56,457 nt of DNA from an uncultured bacterium. GTDB lineage: Bacteria; Patescibacteriota; Microgenomatia; UBA1400; UBA12108. The notes under the pieces are model-generated. The model worked only from the letters and a program-made list of their open reading frames with translations, did no database searches and was not told where the DNA came from. Below, piece after piece: positions 9,733 to 19,861 of this stretch. Both the position numbers and the translations under genes were made by a program. The DNA is taken from contig CAJAUT010000027.1 in NCBI GenBank assembly GCA_903945195.1, positions 1 to 56,457 on the forward strand. Direction: 5' to 3'. Numbering within the stretch: position 1 is the first letter of the stretch; each line of letters begins with the position of its first letter.

Positions 9733-11531
9733 AGTGCCTTTGGCTTGCAGCGAATAGCAAAGTTAGCGTTTCCAGATATTTCATGTTTGATTATATCGTC
9801 TAGATCATAAATCTCATGTAGCAACAGAGCTTGGCTCCAGGACATGGCAGCATACTTCCTAGTAGATGCTAAATCTGACACAGGAGTGGTGATCACGAGA
9901 GTACGTCTTTTGTCATTGTTGCTTAATTTTTCGCAGGCAAGATCTTTGACTGCGGTATGCTTGAGCTCGTATTTGCCGGCTTTGATCAGATATGTAAATC
10001 CGATCGCATCGGGGGTGCTGTACTCGCCTTTTTGCACATCCTCTGTCGAGATGTCTCCGTAAAAATATGGGGCAAGTGGTCCATGAAGCTCTGTGTCTAC
10101 TATCCGGTCATAATCTTTAGAAATACTTTTGATGTATTCAAAAATTTGAGGGGCATCGCTAGTCCACTGTAAATCATTGCTATGTGTAAATACTAAGAAA
10201 TAGTGAGAAATAGACTGGATGATATAAAAAGACAAAACCCCGCTGTAAACAATTAATATCGCAATGAACAGATATTTTTTTACGTGAGTACTTAGATAGC
10301 GATAAGTAGCCTCGCATCCAATCCCTATGGTGATGGCCACTATGTATAGCGCCACCATACTCATGCGCATGTTGATATTGCCTGCCACGGCGGCTGGAGC
10401 AAGCGAGATAAGCGCTACTGCGGCAAGTGCTGCATATACCCTATCTCTAGCACTAGATTTCGTTGATTTCTTTAGAACTGAGCTAAGATATGAAACTGTG
10501 CTACTAAGTAAGATAAATAATCCAACTATATAAAGAGGTAATAGAGGGAATAAATAGGCGCCATACTCTGAATCAAACCCAAATTCGCTCTCGGCTTTGA
10601 CAAATAAATAATCTGAACCAAGGTAAGTGAGATATGTCTTGGCTGCCGTAGTTACTTTTTGAACTGGCTTGTTCCAGATCAGGTAGCATAGCTTGGAAAG
10701 CTTGTCGTTTCTATCTGTAGAGAGGTAACAGTATTGTCTTTTCTCATCAATTTCTAGACTGGCCCCGTAAGCTGCTTTTTCCTGATAGTAATATAACCTA
10801 TTGAGTCCCCTATCTGAGACTAGATCTCCTACCCAACCAAACCCCACTACAAACAGAGTGACCATAGCTATGAAGATTGTCTTGAGCTTGAGCTTGAGCC
10901 CCCACTGTTGTACAGCTACAAACAACACAACGGACAAGATGACTACGTACCTAATAGAGGCATACCAGTAGCCAGCAAGTGCAGCAAAAGCTACGGCGAC
11001 TAACAATGTTTTTAGATTGTATTTTTCATCTATTGTTTGCTTGGCCATAAAATATAAGAAGATTGAAAATATAGCCAAGGCACTAAAGGCCTCGTAAAAA
11101 ATTCGAGACATATCAAAATGCCATGGACTAAATGCTAGGACAAAGACGGTAAAGAGGATCGAAGGGAGCGCTGACTTGCCCAGTAGTAGACGTAGGGTCA
11201 TGCCCAGTATTACTAGTATCACCAAACCTGCAATGGCTGAGGGCAAGCGTGCCACCACAGAATCCATTTTGCCAAGCATAAGAGACCAAAAGGCCATGGA
11301 ATAGGTTAGTCCAGGAGCTTTCCATTCACCAAAAGCTTTAAAGACTAATGGCCAGGGTTTGTTCCAGGTGTCTCTGCCAGTCTCTGCGATGGCTTTGGCG
11401 TCTGCTGCAAAACTGACTTCGTCAATATGAAGTCCTGGAGGCTGTGACCCTAAATGGTAAAAACGTGGGTAGATGACTACAAATAAGCCAATCACTGCTA
11501 GTATGATCAAAAATATTTTTTTCATAGTCAC
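9729..11531 (-). CDS. GT-C / GT39-like membrane glycosyltransferase
   Basis: PPGLHIDEVSFAADAKAIAETGRDTW...ARLPSAIAGL; 4-nt overlap with neighbour. Confidence 0.88.
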   Translation of the reverse strand: MTMKKIFLIILAVIGLFVVIYPRFYHLGSQPPGLHIDEVSFAADAKAIAETGRDTWNKPWPLVFKAFGEWKAPGLTYSMAFWSLMLGKMDSVVARLPSAIAGLVILVILGMTLRLLLGKSALPSILFTVFVLAFSPWHFDMSRIFYEAFSALAIFSIFLYFMAKQTIDEKYNLKTLLVAVAFAALAGYWYASIRYVVILSVVLFVAVQQWGLKLKLKTIFIAMVTLFVVGFGWVGDLVSDRGLNRLYYYQEKAAYGASLEIDEKRQYCYLSTDRNDKLSKLCYLIWNKPVQKVTTAAKTYLTYLGSDYLFVKAESEFGFDSEYGAYLFPLLPLYIVGLFILLSSTVSYLSSVLKKSTKSSARDRVYAALAAVALISLAPAAVAGNINMRMSMVALYIVAITIGIGCEATYRYLSTHVKKYLFIAILIVYSGVLSFYIIQSISHYFLVFTHSNDLQWTSDAPQIFEYIKSISKDYDRIVDTELHGPLAPYFYGDISTEDVQKGEYSTPDAIGFTYLIKAGKYELKHTAVKDLACEKLSNNDKRRTLVITTPVSDLASTRKYAAMSWSQALLLHEIYDLDDIIKHEISGNANFAIRCKPKAL

Positions 11532-13279
11532 TGCTCAACTATCCACTTTTTACAAAATTGTACTCTATCTAGGCTAGAAATAGCGAAATCTGACAGATGT
11601 TTGGGATTGATATAACTACCAAGCTCTTGATCTGCGCATACTGAGTCCCCTATGATCAGTTTCTCCATACCACTGTCGTAGGGAGAAACAATTGCCCTAT
11701 CTCTAAGCTTTGAGCTTTTATGAATGGAGGTAACGGCAGGACAGTCTAGATTACCTTCTACCAAGACTCTAGTGATGATCACGGTGTCATATAATTTGAC
11801 TAGATCCTTGGGACATGATCGAAAGATGTCTATATTGCCGAGATTATAGGAGTCCAAGTCAGATGGACTATAGCTACCATTAAAATTATTTAGATCTGTT
11901 TTTGTCACTACTGATTTTGATAAGATTAAGTTGCTTAAAATATACCTAGGCTGAGAGTCGATGACTAGGATTTTTTTATCTTGATTGTGATTTAGATACT
12001 GACCCAAGACTCTGTCTGAAAAGAAATAAGCAGTCGCACTTTCTGTAGGATGGATAGCAAAGTAGATATATACAAATCTAGATAGCCCTAGCAAAAAGAG
12101 AACTGCTACTAAATACATTAGTGACTTTGATTTTGCCTGCTCATATGCAGCAAATAGTCCGTAGGCAATGATGACATTTAACATTACAAAATAGATCCCA
12201 GATCTAAAAGCCAAAGTATTGTTGATATGGATCACAGAAGCTATGGGAGATATCAAAAACAAACATAATAATAAAATGTGGAATGGTTTGCGGTGATAGA
12301 GTAAATACGCTATCCCCATGATGACAAAAGGCAAACTGATCAAGTAGATATAACCAATCCTACCTACAGAGAAGACTCCGTTTTTTTCTCCAGCTGTATA
12401 CAAAATTTCTGGTGAGATGGTCATGAGATATTTAGATTTGAGCGTATCAAAAAGTGCAATATATTTATTTGAATATATTGAATCAACTATTGACGGGGAA
12501 AGTGAAATGCGACGATCGCTATCTACACCTTTTGCAAACTTGTCTACCTGAGTGAGAATGATCTCGCTGCTGCGACTAGAATAATGATCCTGGTAGAGAT
12601 ATGTTCTAAGTAGTAGACCCAACACAACAAACATTGGAATAAGTAAATATTTTATGACTGTAGATTTTCGATTTTCATAAAACAGGTAACCCATGATAAT
12701 TAAAGTCAGGATAGGTAAAGCAAACTTGTAGCCGTGATAAGTAAAAAACCCAAGCGAATAACTGAAAGAAAACAATAAAGAATTGATGAGTACTATATAT
12801 TTCTTTTTGGTAAGTGCAAATATTTTTACAAGGAAGAACCATGACAAAGTGTAAAAAAACAAAGAAGTAGGCTGTTCTAAAGAGGTGCGAGAAAAAATAA
12901 TATGCCAGGGAGATATAGCTATGAGCCAACCGGAAAGCCAAGAAACTGAGGGTGGTGCACCGAGCGAGAGCAGTAGTAAAACTAGCACTACTGGAAAGAT
13001 CGAAGATAGAATGGCTGTAGTTACATGAGCGCTAAAGATACTATTTGGGAGGATAGAGAGTGCAGGCAAGTTAATAACTGGAGCCAGTTCGGCCATGACT
13101 CCATCGTTTGGCAAAAAACTAGTTGGATACCAAGATTTATTTATGTCTTGGCCAGTCAACTTTAGTGAGTATGACTGAATGATATTGTCTATCTCGTCAT
13201 GCGCCAAAGAAACTGGTACTACTCCTAAATATATGAGTCTAAAGAAAAATGAAACTACTAATAAGATGAATATCTTCAT
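11528..13279 (-). CDS. GT-C / GT39-like membrane glycosyltransferase
   Basis: HDEIDNIIQSYSLKLTGQD...ISPWHIIFSRTSLEQP. Confidence 0.82.
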   Translation of the reverse strand: MKIFILLVVSFFFRLIYLGVVPVSLAHDEIDNIIQSYSLKLTGQDINKSWYPTSFLPNDGVMAELAPVINLPALSILPNSIFSAHVTTAILSSIFPVVLVLLLLSLGAPPSVSWLSGWLIAISPWHIIFSRTSLEQPTSLFFYTLSWFFLVKIFALTKKKYIVLINSLLFSFSYSLGFFTYHGYKFALPILTLIIMGYLFYENRKSTVIKYLLIPMFVVLGLLLRTYLYQDHYSSRSSEIILTQVDKFAKGVDSDRRISLSPSIVDSIYSNKYIALFDTLKSKYLMTISPEILYTAGEKNGVFSVGRIGYIYLISLPFVIMGIAYLLYHRKPFHILLLCLFLISPIASVIHINNTLAFRSGIYFVMLNVIIAYGLFAAYEQAKSKSLMYLVAVLFLLGLSRFVYIYFAIHPTESATAYFFSDRVLGQYLNHNQDKKILVIDSQPRYILSNLILSKSVVTKTDLNNFNGSYSPSDLDSYNLGNIDIFRSCPKDLVKLYDTVIITRVLVEGNLDCPAVTSIHKSSKLRDRAIVSPYDSGMEKLIIGDSVCADQELGSYINPKHLSDFAISSLDRVQFCKKWIVEQ

Positions 13280-13282
13280 AGT

Positions 13283-14353
13283 TTATCCTAGTACTTTTTC
13301 GTAGACTGCGTGTGTTTCTTTTACTACTTTTTCCCAACTAAATGACCTAGCCCAGTCTCTACCGCTTTCTATATACTGCTGCCTTTTGGCTTTGTTACGC
13401 AGCAAATCTTTAAGCTTAGCCACAAAATCCTTTTGATCTGATGGATCAAAATAATGGGCGTGAGAGCCAGCTACTTCCATGAGACTCCCAGTAATGGCCG
13501 AGAGGACTGGAGTCTTTTGCTCCATGGCTTCTAGTACTGGGAAACCAAAACCTTCGTACCAGGATGGCTGGATATAGAGCGTAGCACCACGATAGATAGA
13601 TGGTAAGTGATGCGAAGGGACAAATCCAAGCATATGAATAAACTCACTTTTGCCAGACTCTTTGATGGCTTCTTCAATAGTCTTGTACTCGACTGTCTCT
13701 TTGCTGCTTTCGAATGCTTTGCCTACTAAAACTAGATGGGTTTGCTTGGAGTCTAGGGCTGCAAATGCTCTGATTAAACCTGGCACATTTTTGTTCCAGT
13801 TGATATCGCCGACGTAGAGTAGATACCGCTCTGGGAGGTTGTATTCTTTGGTGACTACTTTGACTATTTTGCTACTAACTAGTGTATGGCCAGCCGCAAG
13901 AGGTACTACAAAAATCCTATCTTCCTTGATACCGGTAAAGTGAGCGATGTCTTTTTTGCTACAGAGAGAATCGGTGATGATAGCTGCTGACTTTTGTAGC
14001 GTCGACTTTTGTAGTAGCCACTTGGCCTTACCCTTTAGACCCACGGGGAAATGTTCTGGAAACTTGAGTGGTATAAGATCATGGACCGTCACGACGTATC
14101 GTGCCTTGGAGGTTAGACCCCACAGCGTGAGGAAGAATGGATCAAAAAAAGTATAGTGGATCAGATCAGATTTTTTATCTACTGGTTTGTCTTTGGCCAA
14201 TAAGATTTTGTCGGTACTGGAGATGCGAGAGAGCTCATCAAAGAGATGTCGAGCGTATACATCTACCCCGCGCGGGCCAGAGCCAGCATAAAGTGACTTG
14301 GAGACTATCTCCACCCTAAACCCTGATTTTAATTTTTTTTGTTTTTTTGCCAT
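13283..14353 (-). CDS. Glycosyltransferase family 4 (mannosyltransferase-like)
   Basis: YVTVHDLIPLKFPEHF, YVGDINWNKNVPGLIRAF, PSWYEGFGFPVLEAM. Confidence 0.94.
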   Translation of the reverse strand: MAKKQKKLKSGFRVEIVSKSLYAGSGPRGVDVYARHLFDELSRISSTDKILLAKDKPVDKKSDLIHYTFFDPFFLTLWGLTSKARYVVTVHDLIPLKFPEHFPVGLKGKAKWLLQKSTLQKSAAIITDSLCSKKDIAHFTGIKEDRIFVVPLAAGHTLVSSKIVKVVTKEYNLPERYLLYVGDINWNKNVPGLIRAFAALDSKQTHLVLVGKAFESSKETVEYKTIEEAIKESGKSEFIHMLGFVPSHHLPSIYRGATLYIQPSWYEGFGFPVLEAMEQKTPVLSAITGSLMEVAGSHAHYFDPSDQKDFVAKLKDLLRNKAKRQQYIESGRDWARSFSWEKVVKETHAVYEKVLG

Positions 14354-15942
14354 AAATAGATGAGTCCAAAAATAGCACCTAAACTAAGTAGATTGGCTAT
14401 CCTTTCAAGGGATGTATTTTTGATTGAAATTTGATAAGTATGTACACCTATCTCAGGATAAAGATAGATCATCCCCTCTTTGGTGGGCTCAAGTTTGATA
14501 ATTGTTTTGCCGTCCATCTTGGCTACCCATCCAGGGAAATAATTACGCAAAATAGTAACCTTGCCCTCGCTTTCATCAGGCTTGTTGTTGATTGTGATAT
14601 CTATCTTTAGTGGCTTTACCACTTGCAACTCTATGATCATGTTCCCTGAGTTGACTAGGATATCTTCTGATTTGTAACGCTCATTTTCTACTCCCCATTT
14701 GGGAAGGATCTCACTCCTAAAAGTGGTGGAGGTTTTATTTAAATAAAGACGATAGAGATCTGTATATTCTGTAAGATCCAAAATCTTCATGGGTCTTCTA
14801 TAGTTTCGGATATTCGCAAAATTGAGCAGTAATAAAATTACTAATAAAAACTTGAACCATTTTTTGTCTTTGAGCACTTGAAGGAGTGGATAAATGAGGA
14901 GTGGGGTCAGAATAGCTGGCATAAAAAGGAAGCGCCAAGGGAACTGAATGGATTGCAAAATATTGATATATTTCCAGATGTAAAAAGATTTGGACAACAT
15001 GAGAAATACTGATCCAAAGTAGGCGACGATTAAAAATATTTGTGATGGCGTACGCTTGGAGTTGAAGATGATATATGTTGTGCCAACGAGTGCTAGAAAC
15101 AACTGAATTATCCCTAACTGGAAAGACATACCATCATCTGGTCCTGGCACAGAGTACCAATAATCCCATTTGCTATATAGCAGCTGCTTGAAATAGACGA
15201 AATGCTGATCAAATCTAAAATTGAGATCTGGATGAGACGCAGAGTACAGCAAGTTTTTTTCACCTATCATAGGCACTAGGAAAAAAGCTGCAAGTCCAAG
15301 TGAAAGTAGCAGCGAAAATATCAATGGTTTGACTGAGCTCTTTTGACAAAGCGTATACCCAAGTAAAAAGACTCCAAACAAGATACCCAAAAAATTGTGT
15401 GAGATTAGTAGTAAAAACAATGGTATAGGGTGATACCAAGACAACTTTTTAGTTGAGAGGAGATGGTTAAAACTAACGAGTACCCATGGCATGATACCAA
15501 GGGCCAGGATCTCACCCAAAGCGCCTCGCACAAAGATGTTTAAAAACTGATAAGGAGTCATGAGATAGATGAGCGCAAGAAAGACAGAGATAGTAGGACC
15601 TGATTTTTTGAATAAGGTATAAATACCTAGTCCACCTGATAAATATGCAATTACTGTAAGAATTTTGACTGCGATAATGGATGAGACAAAATAGCTAAAG
15701 ACAGAAGTAATATAGTAAGGTAAGGGATAAATGAAAGTGAACAAGGGTATGCCAAATCCTTGGTCAAAATTGCCTGCCCATCTCAGTGGGAATTGTCCAG
15801 CTTTGAGCATGCTTAGAGCTTCTTCGGTGCGATAGATATGGAATATCCCATCATGTGCGGTATACCACCCTGGGTAAAAAATAGAACTAACAAGAAGTAG
15901 TCCTATGACTGTGATAAATAGTGAAAAAAGATATTTCTTCAT
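14329..15942 (-). CDS. PTPS-related (pfam10131-type) GT-C-like membrane protein
   Basis: YTAHDGIFHIYRTEEALSMLKAGQFPLRWAGNFDQGFGIPLFTFIYPLPYY. Confidence 0.75.
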   Translation of the reverse strand: MKKYLFSLFITVIGLLLVSSIFYPGWYTAHDGIFHIYRTEEALSMLKAGQFPLRWAGNFDQGFGIPLFTFIYPLPYYITSVFSYFVSSIIAVKILTVIAYLSGGLGIYTLFKKSGPTISVFLALIYLMTPYQFLNIFVRGALGEILALGIMPWVLVSFNHLLSTKKLSWYHPIPLFLLLISHNFLGILFGVFLLGYTLCQKSSVKPLIFSLLLSLGLAAFFLVPMIGEKNLLYSASHPDLNFRFDQHFVYFKQLLYSKWDYWYSVPGPDDGMSFQLGIIQLFLALVGTTYIIFNSKRTPSQIFLIVAYFGSVFLMLSKSFYIWKYINILQSIQFPWRFLFMPAILTPLLIYPLLQVLKDKKWFKFLLVILLLLNFANIRNYRRPMKILDLTEYTDLYRLYLNKTSTTFRSEILPKWGVENERYKSEDILVNSGNMIIELQVVKPLKIDITINNKPDESEGKVTILRNYFPGWVAKMDGKTIIKLEPTKEGMIYLYPEIGVHTYQISIKNTSLERIANLLSLGAIFGLIYLWQKNKKN

Positions 15943-16727
15943 GAAACCTTTGAGGTCATTTTTTCCCAGTATTTCACGTACGAGCTAGCTATGTGCAAGC
16001 CTGAGTACCACGCAAAAATAAACCCAGGAAAGCCGTCCATAAACCCTTTGTGACGCAAATAAATACTGAGAAATCTAACTAATGGCTTCCAGATCATGTA
16101 CTGTAGGATGCTGAGAGTACTTGTGCCTATAGACTTATCTTTGAGCCAGTCTGCCGCTTGAAGTGTTGTATATCGATTTGAACGAAGCAAGTAGCGAGTA
16201 AAGCTGGGGTCGGCGATATGGAGTAGATCATTGTCTAGCCAGAGAGTAGTACCATCTACGGTCATGAGTTCATGGACACTGGCAGCTGGGAGGTGCGCTT
16301 TGCCTTTTTGGAAAAGTCTGATCACTGGATCTGGATACATACCACCCTTGTTCATCCATCGACCTAGGAAATAGTTGCGTCTTTTGAGGTAGTAGGCACT
16401 GGCAGGACTCGAACCGGTAATAGTTTTTTGGATTTCTGAGGCAAGCATGGTGCTCACTCTTTCGTCGGCGTCGAGCTGCAAGATCCAGTTGTTTGTGCAA
16501 GCGTCAATTGCGTGCTGCTTGTTGATATGGAAATTGGACCTATTTTCTTCTACCATCACTTTGGCGCCAAATTTGGCGGCTATATCTCTAGTATCGTCGC
16601 TTGAGCCTCCATCAACTATGACGATCTCACTAGCGATATCTTTGATAGATTCTAGGCAGGCAGCTAAATTGTCTGTTTCGTTGTAGACGGCAAGAGCTAT
16701 AGATAATTTTGGTTTTGTTTCTTCCAT
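15939..16727 (-). CDS. Glycosyltransferase family 2 (KdtX/WaaE-like)
   Basis: LSIALAVYNETDNLAACLESIKDIASEIVIVDGGSSDDT...LQLDADERVS. Confidence 0.92.
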   Translation of the reverse strand: MEETKPKLSIALAVYNETDNLAACLESIKDIASEIVIVDGGSSDDTRDIAAKFGAKVMVEENRSNFHINKQHAIDACTNNWILQLDADERVSTMLASEIQKTITGSSPASAYYLKRRNYFLGRWMNKGGMYPDPVIRLFQKGKAHLPAASVHELMTVDGTTLWLDNDLLHIADPSFTRYLLRSNRYTTLQAADWLKDKSIGTSTLSILQYMIWKPLVRFLSIYLRHKGFMDGFPGFIFAWYSGLHIASSYVKYWEKMTSKVS

Positions 16728-16741
16728 ATGATTAGTATATC

Positions 16742-18232
16742 TCAGTTGATCTCAAAGCGATAATAATCGAGTTCTTTTTGAGTTTCATTTGTCAGGCCCT
16801 GAGCTACATCTTTGCGTAAGTATATGTTTGTAGGCTTGCCATCCCTGTAAAATCTATCGTAAGAATCTAGATATTTACCTATACCTAGCGTTGTTTCTAA
16901 ATACACTATGGTAGGTAGCTGCTGTGCAAGCTGAGTCTCTAAGCTTTTCTTCATGGGCAGTGTTTGGTCCATCCATCCATAATAATTGACCATGTAAGAA
17001 TATGAGCTTACTCCTGTTTGCCAGTGAGGCCAGTACATGACAGGCTCCACCCAGATCGTTTGACTCCCTGTTTTGCCTAAAATCTTGACTGCCTCACGGA
17101 TATCTACCGATGGCGAATAGTGCACGTAAAAATCGGTCGCTGGATCGCGGAGATCAAATAGCTGTGTACGAGCAATATTTAGGGAAGCCAGAAAGATGAG
17201 AATGTATATAGAGATATTTGTCAATTTGGATTTGTAGTAGATTGGTAGACTCAGGGAAACTAGGACTGCCAGCCAAGGTAGCATATGGAAAGCGCCATAC
17301 AAGGTATTGCTTGGATCTATGTAGCGTAGTGATGCTAATCCTGGCAACATGATGAAGAGTATCAGAGTCTTGTACCTTTTGTGAGTAATAAAAAATATGA
17401 TATTGATCAAGTAGCTAAGCGCGAGTACTTTGACAAGAAGCAGCAAACTACTTGATCCGGAATTAAAAAGAGCCAAGACTGGTGCAAAAAATGCTTTAAA
17501 AAGTGAATCCCAAAATCCTACTGGCGTAGTTAGTGGAATGTAATATTTGTAATTTATATATAAAGCATTTAAAAAATAATCATATAAATCGACTCTAAAA
17601 AATAGAATAAATGTGGCAAGCATGCCAACTGAGATCCACGCGGTCACAAGTCTCTTTTTGTCTTCTGAGTTTATATACAACAAAAATGCAATCAATCCTA
17701 GTAATGGCCACAAAGGAGTGAGTGAATAAACAAGAAACCAAAAGATTATTCCTAAAGTCCAAATTTCAAATTTATACCTAATTTTGTAACTGGATAAGAT
17801 AAATAATATGACATATAAGAGCGGATAGATGACGATTGATTCTGCAAGAAACATATTCCCTAGCAATACAATCTTGGATAGCTCCATACCCGAACTTACA
17901 AATAAACCTTTAAATCCAAATCTAGCTACTAAGACTATTACCCAAATTGCACTCCATAGCATCATAAATTCTCTATGGCGTTTGACCACCATCAAAATAT
18001 TGTCTGTTTTTAAAATATTTTGAATAGCTGATGATGCCAAGAACATGCTAGGTTGGTGCTGAGAAAATACGTCAGTATAGAGTTTTTTACCTTCTCTTAC
18101 GTAGTTACCTATGACAATATTGTCATCCTCATCCACAAAATTAAGTGCAAAAATATGTGATCTATATGATGGAATGGTAAATACTAAGAGCAGCAATGAA
18201 AGCGAAAACAATATCCAACTGGATATCTTCAT
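16742..18232 (-). CDS. Multi-pass membrane protein, GT-C-like
   Basis: FVDEDDNIVIGNYVREGKKLYTDVFSQHQP plus many TM segments. Confidence 0.65.
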   Translation of the reverse strand: MKISSWILFSLSLLLLVFTIPSYRSHIFALNFVDEDDNIVIGNYVREGKKLYTDVFSQHQPSMFLASSAIQNILKTDNILMVVKRHREFMMLWSAIWVIVLVARFGFKGLFVSSGMELSKIVLLGNMFLAESIVIYPLLYVILFILSSYKIRYKFEIWTLGIIFWFLVYSLTPLWPLLGLIAFLLYINSEDKKRLVTAWISVGMLATFILFFRVDLYDYFLNALYINYKYYIPLTTPVGFWDSLFKAFFAPVLALFNSGSSSLLLLVKVLALSYLINIIFFITHKRYKTLILFIMLPGLASLRYIDPSNTLYGAFHMLPWLAVLVSLSLPIYYKSKLTNISIYILIFLASLNIARTQLFDLRDPATDFYVHYSPSVDIREAVKILGKTGSQTIWVEPVMYWPHWQTGVSSYSYMVNYYGWMDQTLPMKKSLETQLAQQLPTIVYLETTLGIGKYLDSYDRFYRDGKPTNIYLRKDVAQGLTNETQKELDYYRFEIN

Positions 18233-18235
18233 ACG

Positions 18236-19861
18236 TTACTGTCCGTCTGTGATTGTAAAAGCATTGTTATGATCTGCGAAATCGATTTTTTGTAGGACGT
18301 GTGTATCTGCCCAGAAATCGTCAGCTTTGCCTACGTATAGAGTATCGCCACCACGCGAACCACCCATATATCTAATATCTCCAAAGGTGTAGTTGCCCAG
18401 TTTGTAAGTCTTTAACTGGTCGAGCCAGGGTAAACCAAGTGATTCATACTCGAGCCAAGATTTGCTGGCTTCTTGATAGATCTTAGGGTCGAGTTTGCTA
18501 TAAAAAGCTACAAAAATTTGTGGTTCACCATAAGTCTTTGTAAAAAATATTTCTTTGTACGGTTTGTCTGAAGTTTCTATATACTCTACAGCTTGTTTGT
18601 AACCATATTGCCAATCTTTGGCAAATGCTTTGGGATACCAGGCAAAATACTGAAATAATAATATCAGTATTTCGCAAGTTAAAAGTAACAAAGTAAAAGT
18701 GAAAAGTTTGTGGAATTTTTTATTATTTTGGAGTTCAACAATGCCTATGGCTGCAAGTAGTTGCCACCAAGGGAGAGTTAAAATACTACGTAAGACGTGG
18801 TAGATATCTTTGGTTAGTGCTGGCGGGACAAACCCGATAGCGATCATGAGGAGAGGTAGATATCTAGCTACACCTGAATATTTTTTAAACAATAGCGTGA
18901 GACCAAAAATTATGAGAGCAAATTCGGTGAAATATAGTACTCCCCTGAAAGGAATAGAGTGTTGAGCGCGGATAGACTCTGAGCCCAGCAAGAAATGTGG
19001 TGAAAGATAGGAAGTCCAATTGGAAAATCCTTTGCTCAAAATAAAGGTGTATTTATTGAATACTAGCTTGCCAGCTAGATCTCCAAGAGGAAAGGTGCCA
19101 CGATATTTAAAGAATCTTTCGACCAGCTCGGCATCTGTAGTGATACCTACTTGCGCAAAACGTTTTTGTGATCTACCAGTCAGCAAGTCTGTGGCGATAG
19201 GTAAAGCAAAGATGCCTAAAATTAGTGCTGAAATAGCTAGCTTTTTAAAGCCAATTTTTTTGAAATTTGAGATAGCTAAATACACAATTATAATTGGCAC
19301 AACTAGCTTGGCACTGTGATAGGTGTGAATCGCGATCCCTAGAGGGAGTGTGGCAAAGATTGGTTTTTCTTTGAGAAATAGATAGATACCAGCTAATACT
19401 AATGTAAGGGCAACTCCCGCTTCAAATCCTGGCCTACTAAGCATCAGGTGCCACTGTGATACCGACAGTAGTAAGGCAGCCCAGAGACCAACATTCTCAC
19501 TATATAATTTTTTGCCAATTAGATAAGTCAAATATACGGCAAGAATGCCAGCAATCGCGGCTGGGAGGCGGACTGCCCAAGCATTTAAGCCAAATACTTT
19601 GATAAAGGGAATGAGTAGATAGATATATACTGGAGACTTCCACTCGCCGTATGATCTAAAAAGTAGAGGCCATGATACCCCCCACTCGTCTTTGCCGGTT
19701 TCAAGGAGAGAATAAGCAGAGTAACCCATGGAGACTTCGTCCCAGTTTAGCCCGGGTGGATTGCTTGCCAGATTGAACAATCGAAGCGTAGTGGCCAGCA
19801 AAAGAATTAGAATGAGGATGTGTGATTTGCCCCAGGTAATAAGCCGATTTATCGTGTCCAT
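18236..19861 (-). CDS. GT-C / GT39-like membrane glycosyltransferase
   Basis: NPPGLNWDEVSMGYSAYSLLETGKDEWG...AVRLPAAIAGILAVYLTYLI. Confidence 0.9.
   Translation of the reverse strand: MDTINRLITWGKSHILILILLLATTLRLFNLASNPPGLNWDEVSMGYSAYSLLETGKDEWGVSWPLLFRSYGEWKSPVYIYLLIPFIKVFGLNAWAVRLPAAIAGILAVYLTYLIGKKLYSENVGLWAALLLSVSQWHLMLSRPGFEAGVALTLVLAGIYLFLKEKPIFATLPLGIAIHTYHSAKLVVPIIIVYLAISNFKKIGFKKLAISALILGIFALPIATDLLTGRSQKRFAQVGITTDAELVERFFKYRGTFPLGDLAGKLVFNKYTFILSKGFSNWTSYLSPHFLLGSESIRAQHSIPFRGVLYFTEFALIIFGLTLLFKKYSGVARYLPLLMIAIGFVPPALTKDIYHVLRSILTLPWWQLLAAIGIVELQNNKKFHKLFTFTLLLLTCEILILLFQYFAWYPKAFAKDWQYGYKQAVEYIETSDKPYKEIFFTKTYGEPQIFVAFYSKLDPKIYQEASKSWLEYESLGLPWLDQLKTYKLGNYTFGDIRYMGGSRGGDTLYVGKADDFWADTHVLQKIDFADHNNAFTITDGQ

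Noticed and set aside
10881-10899. CTTGAG x3 hexamer in a GT39 ORF
   Set aside because: Frame-neutral, short, encodes KLKLK; probably ordinary low complexity.
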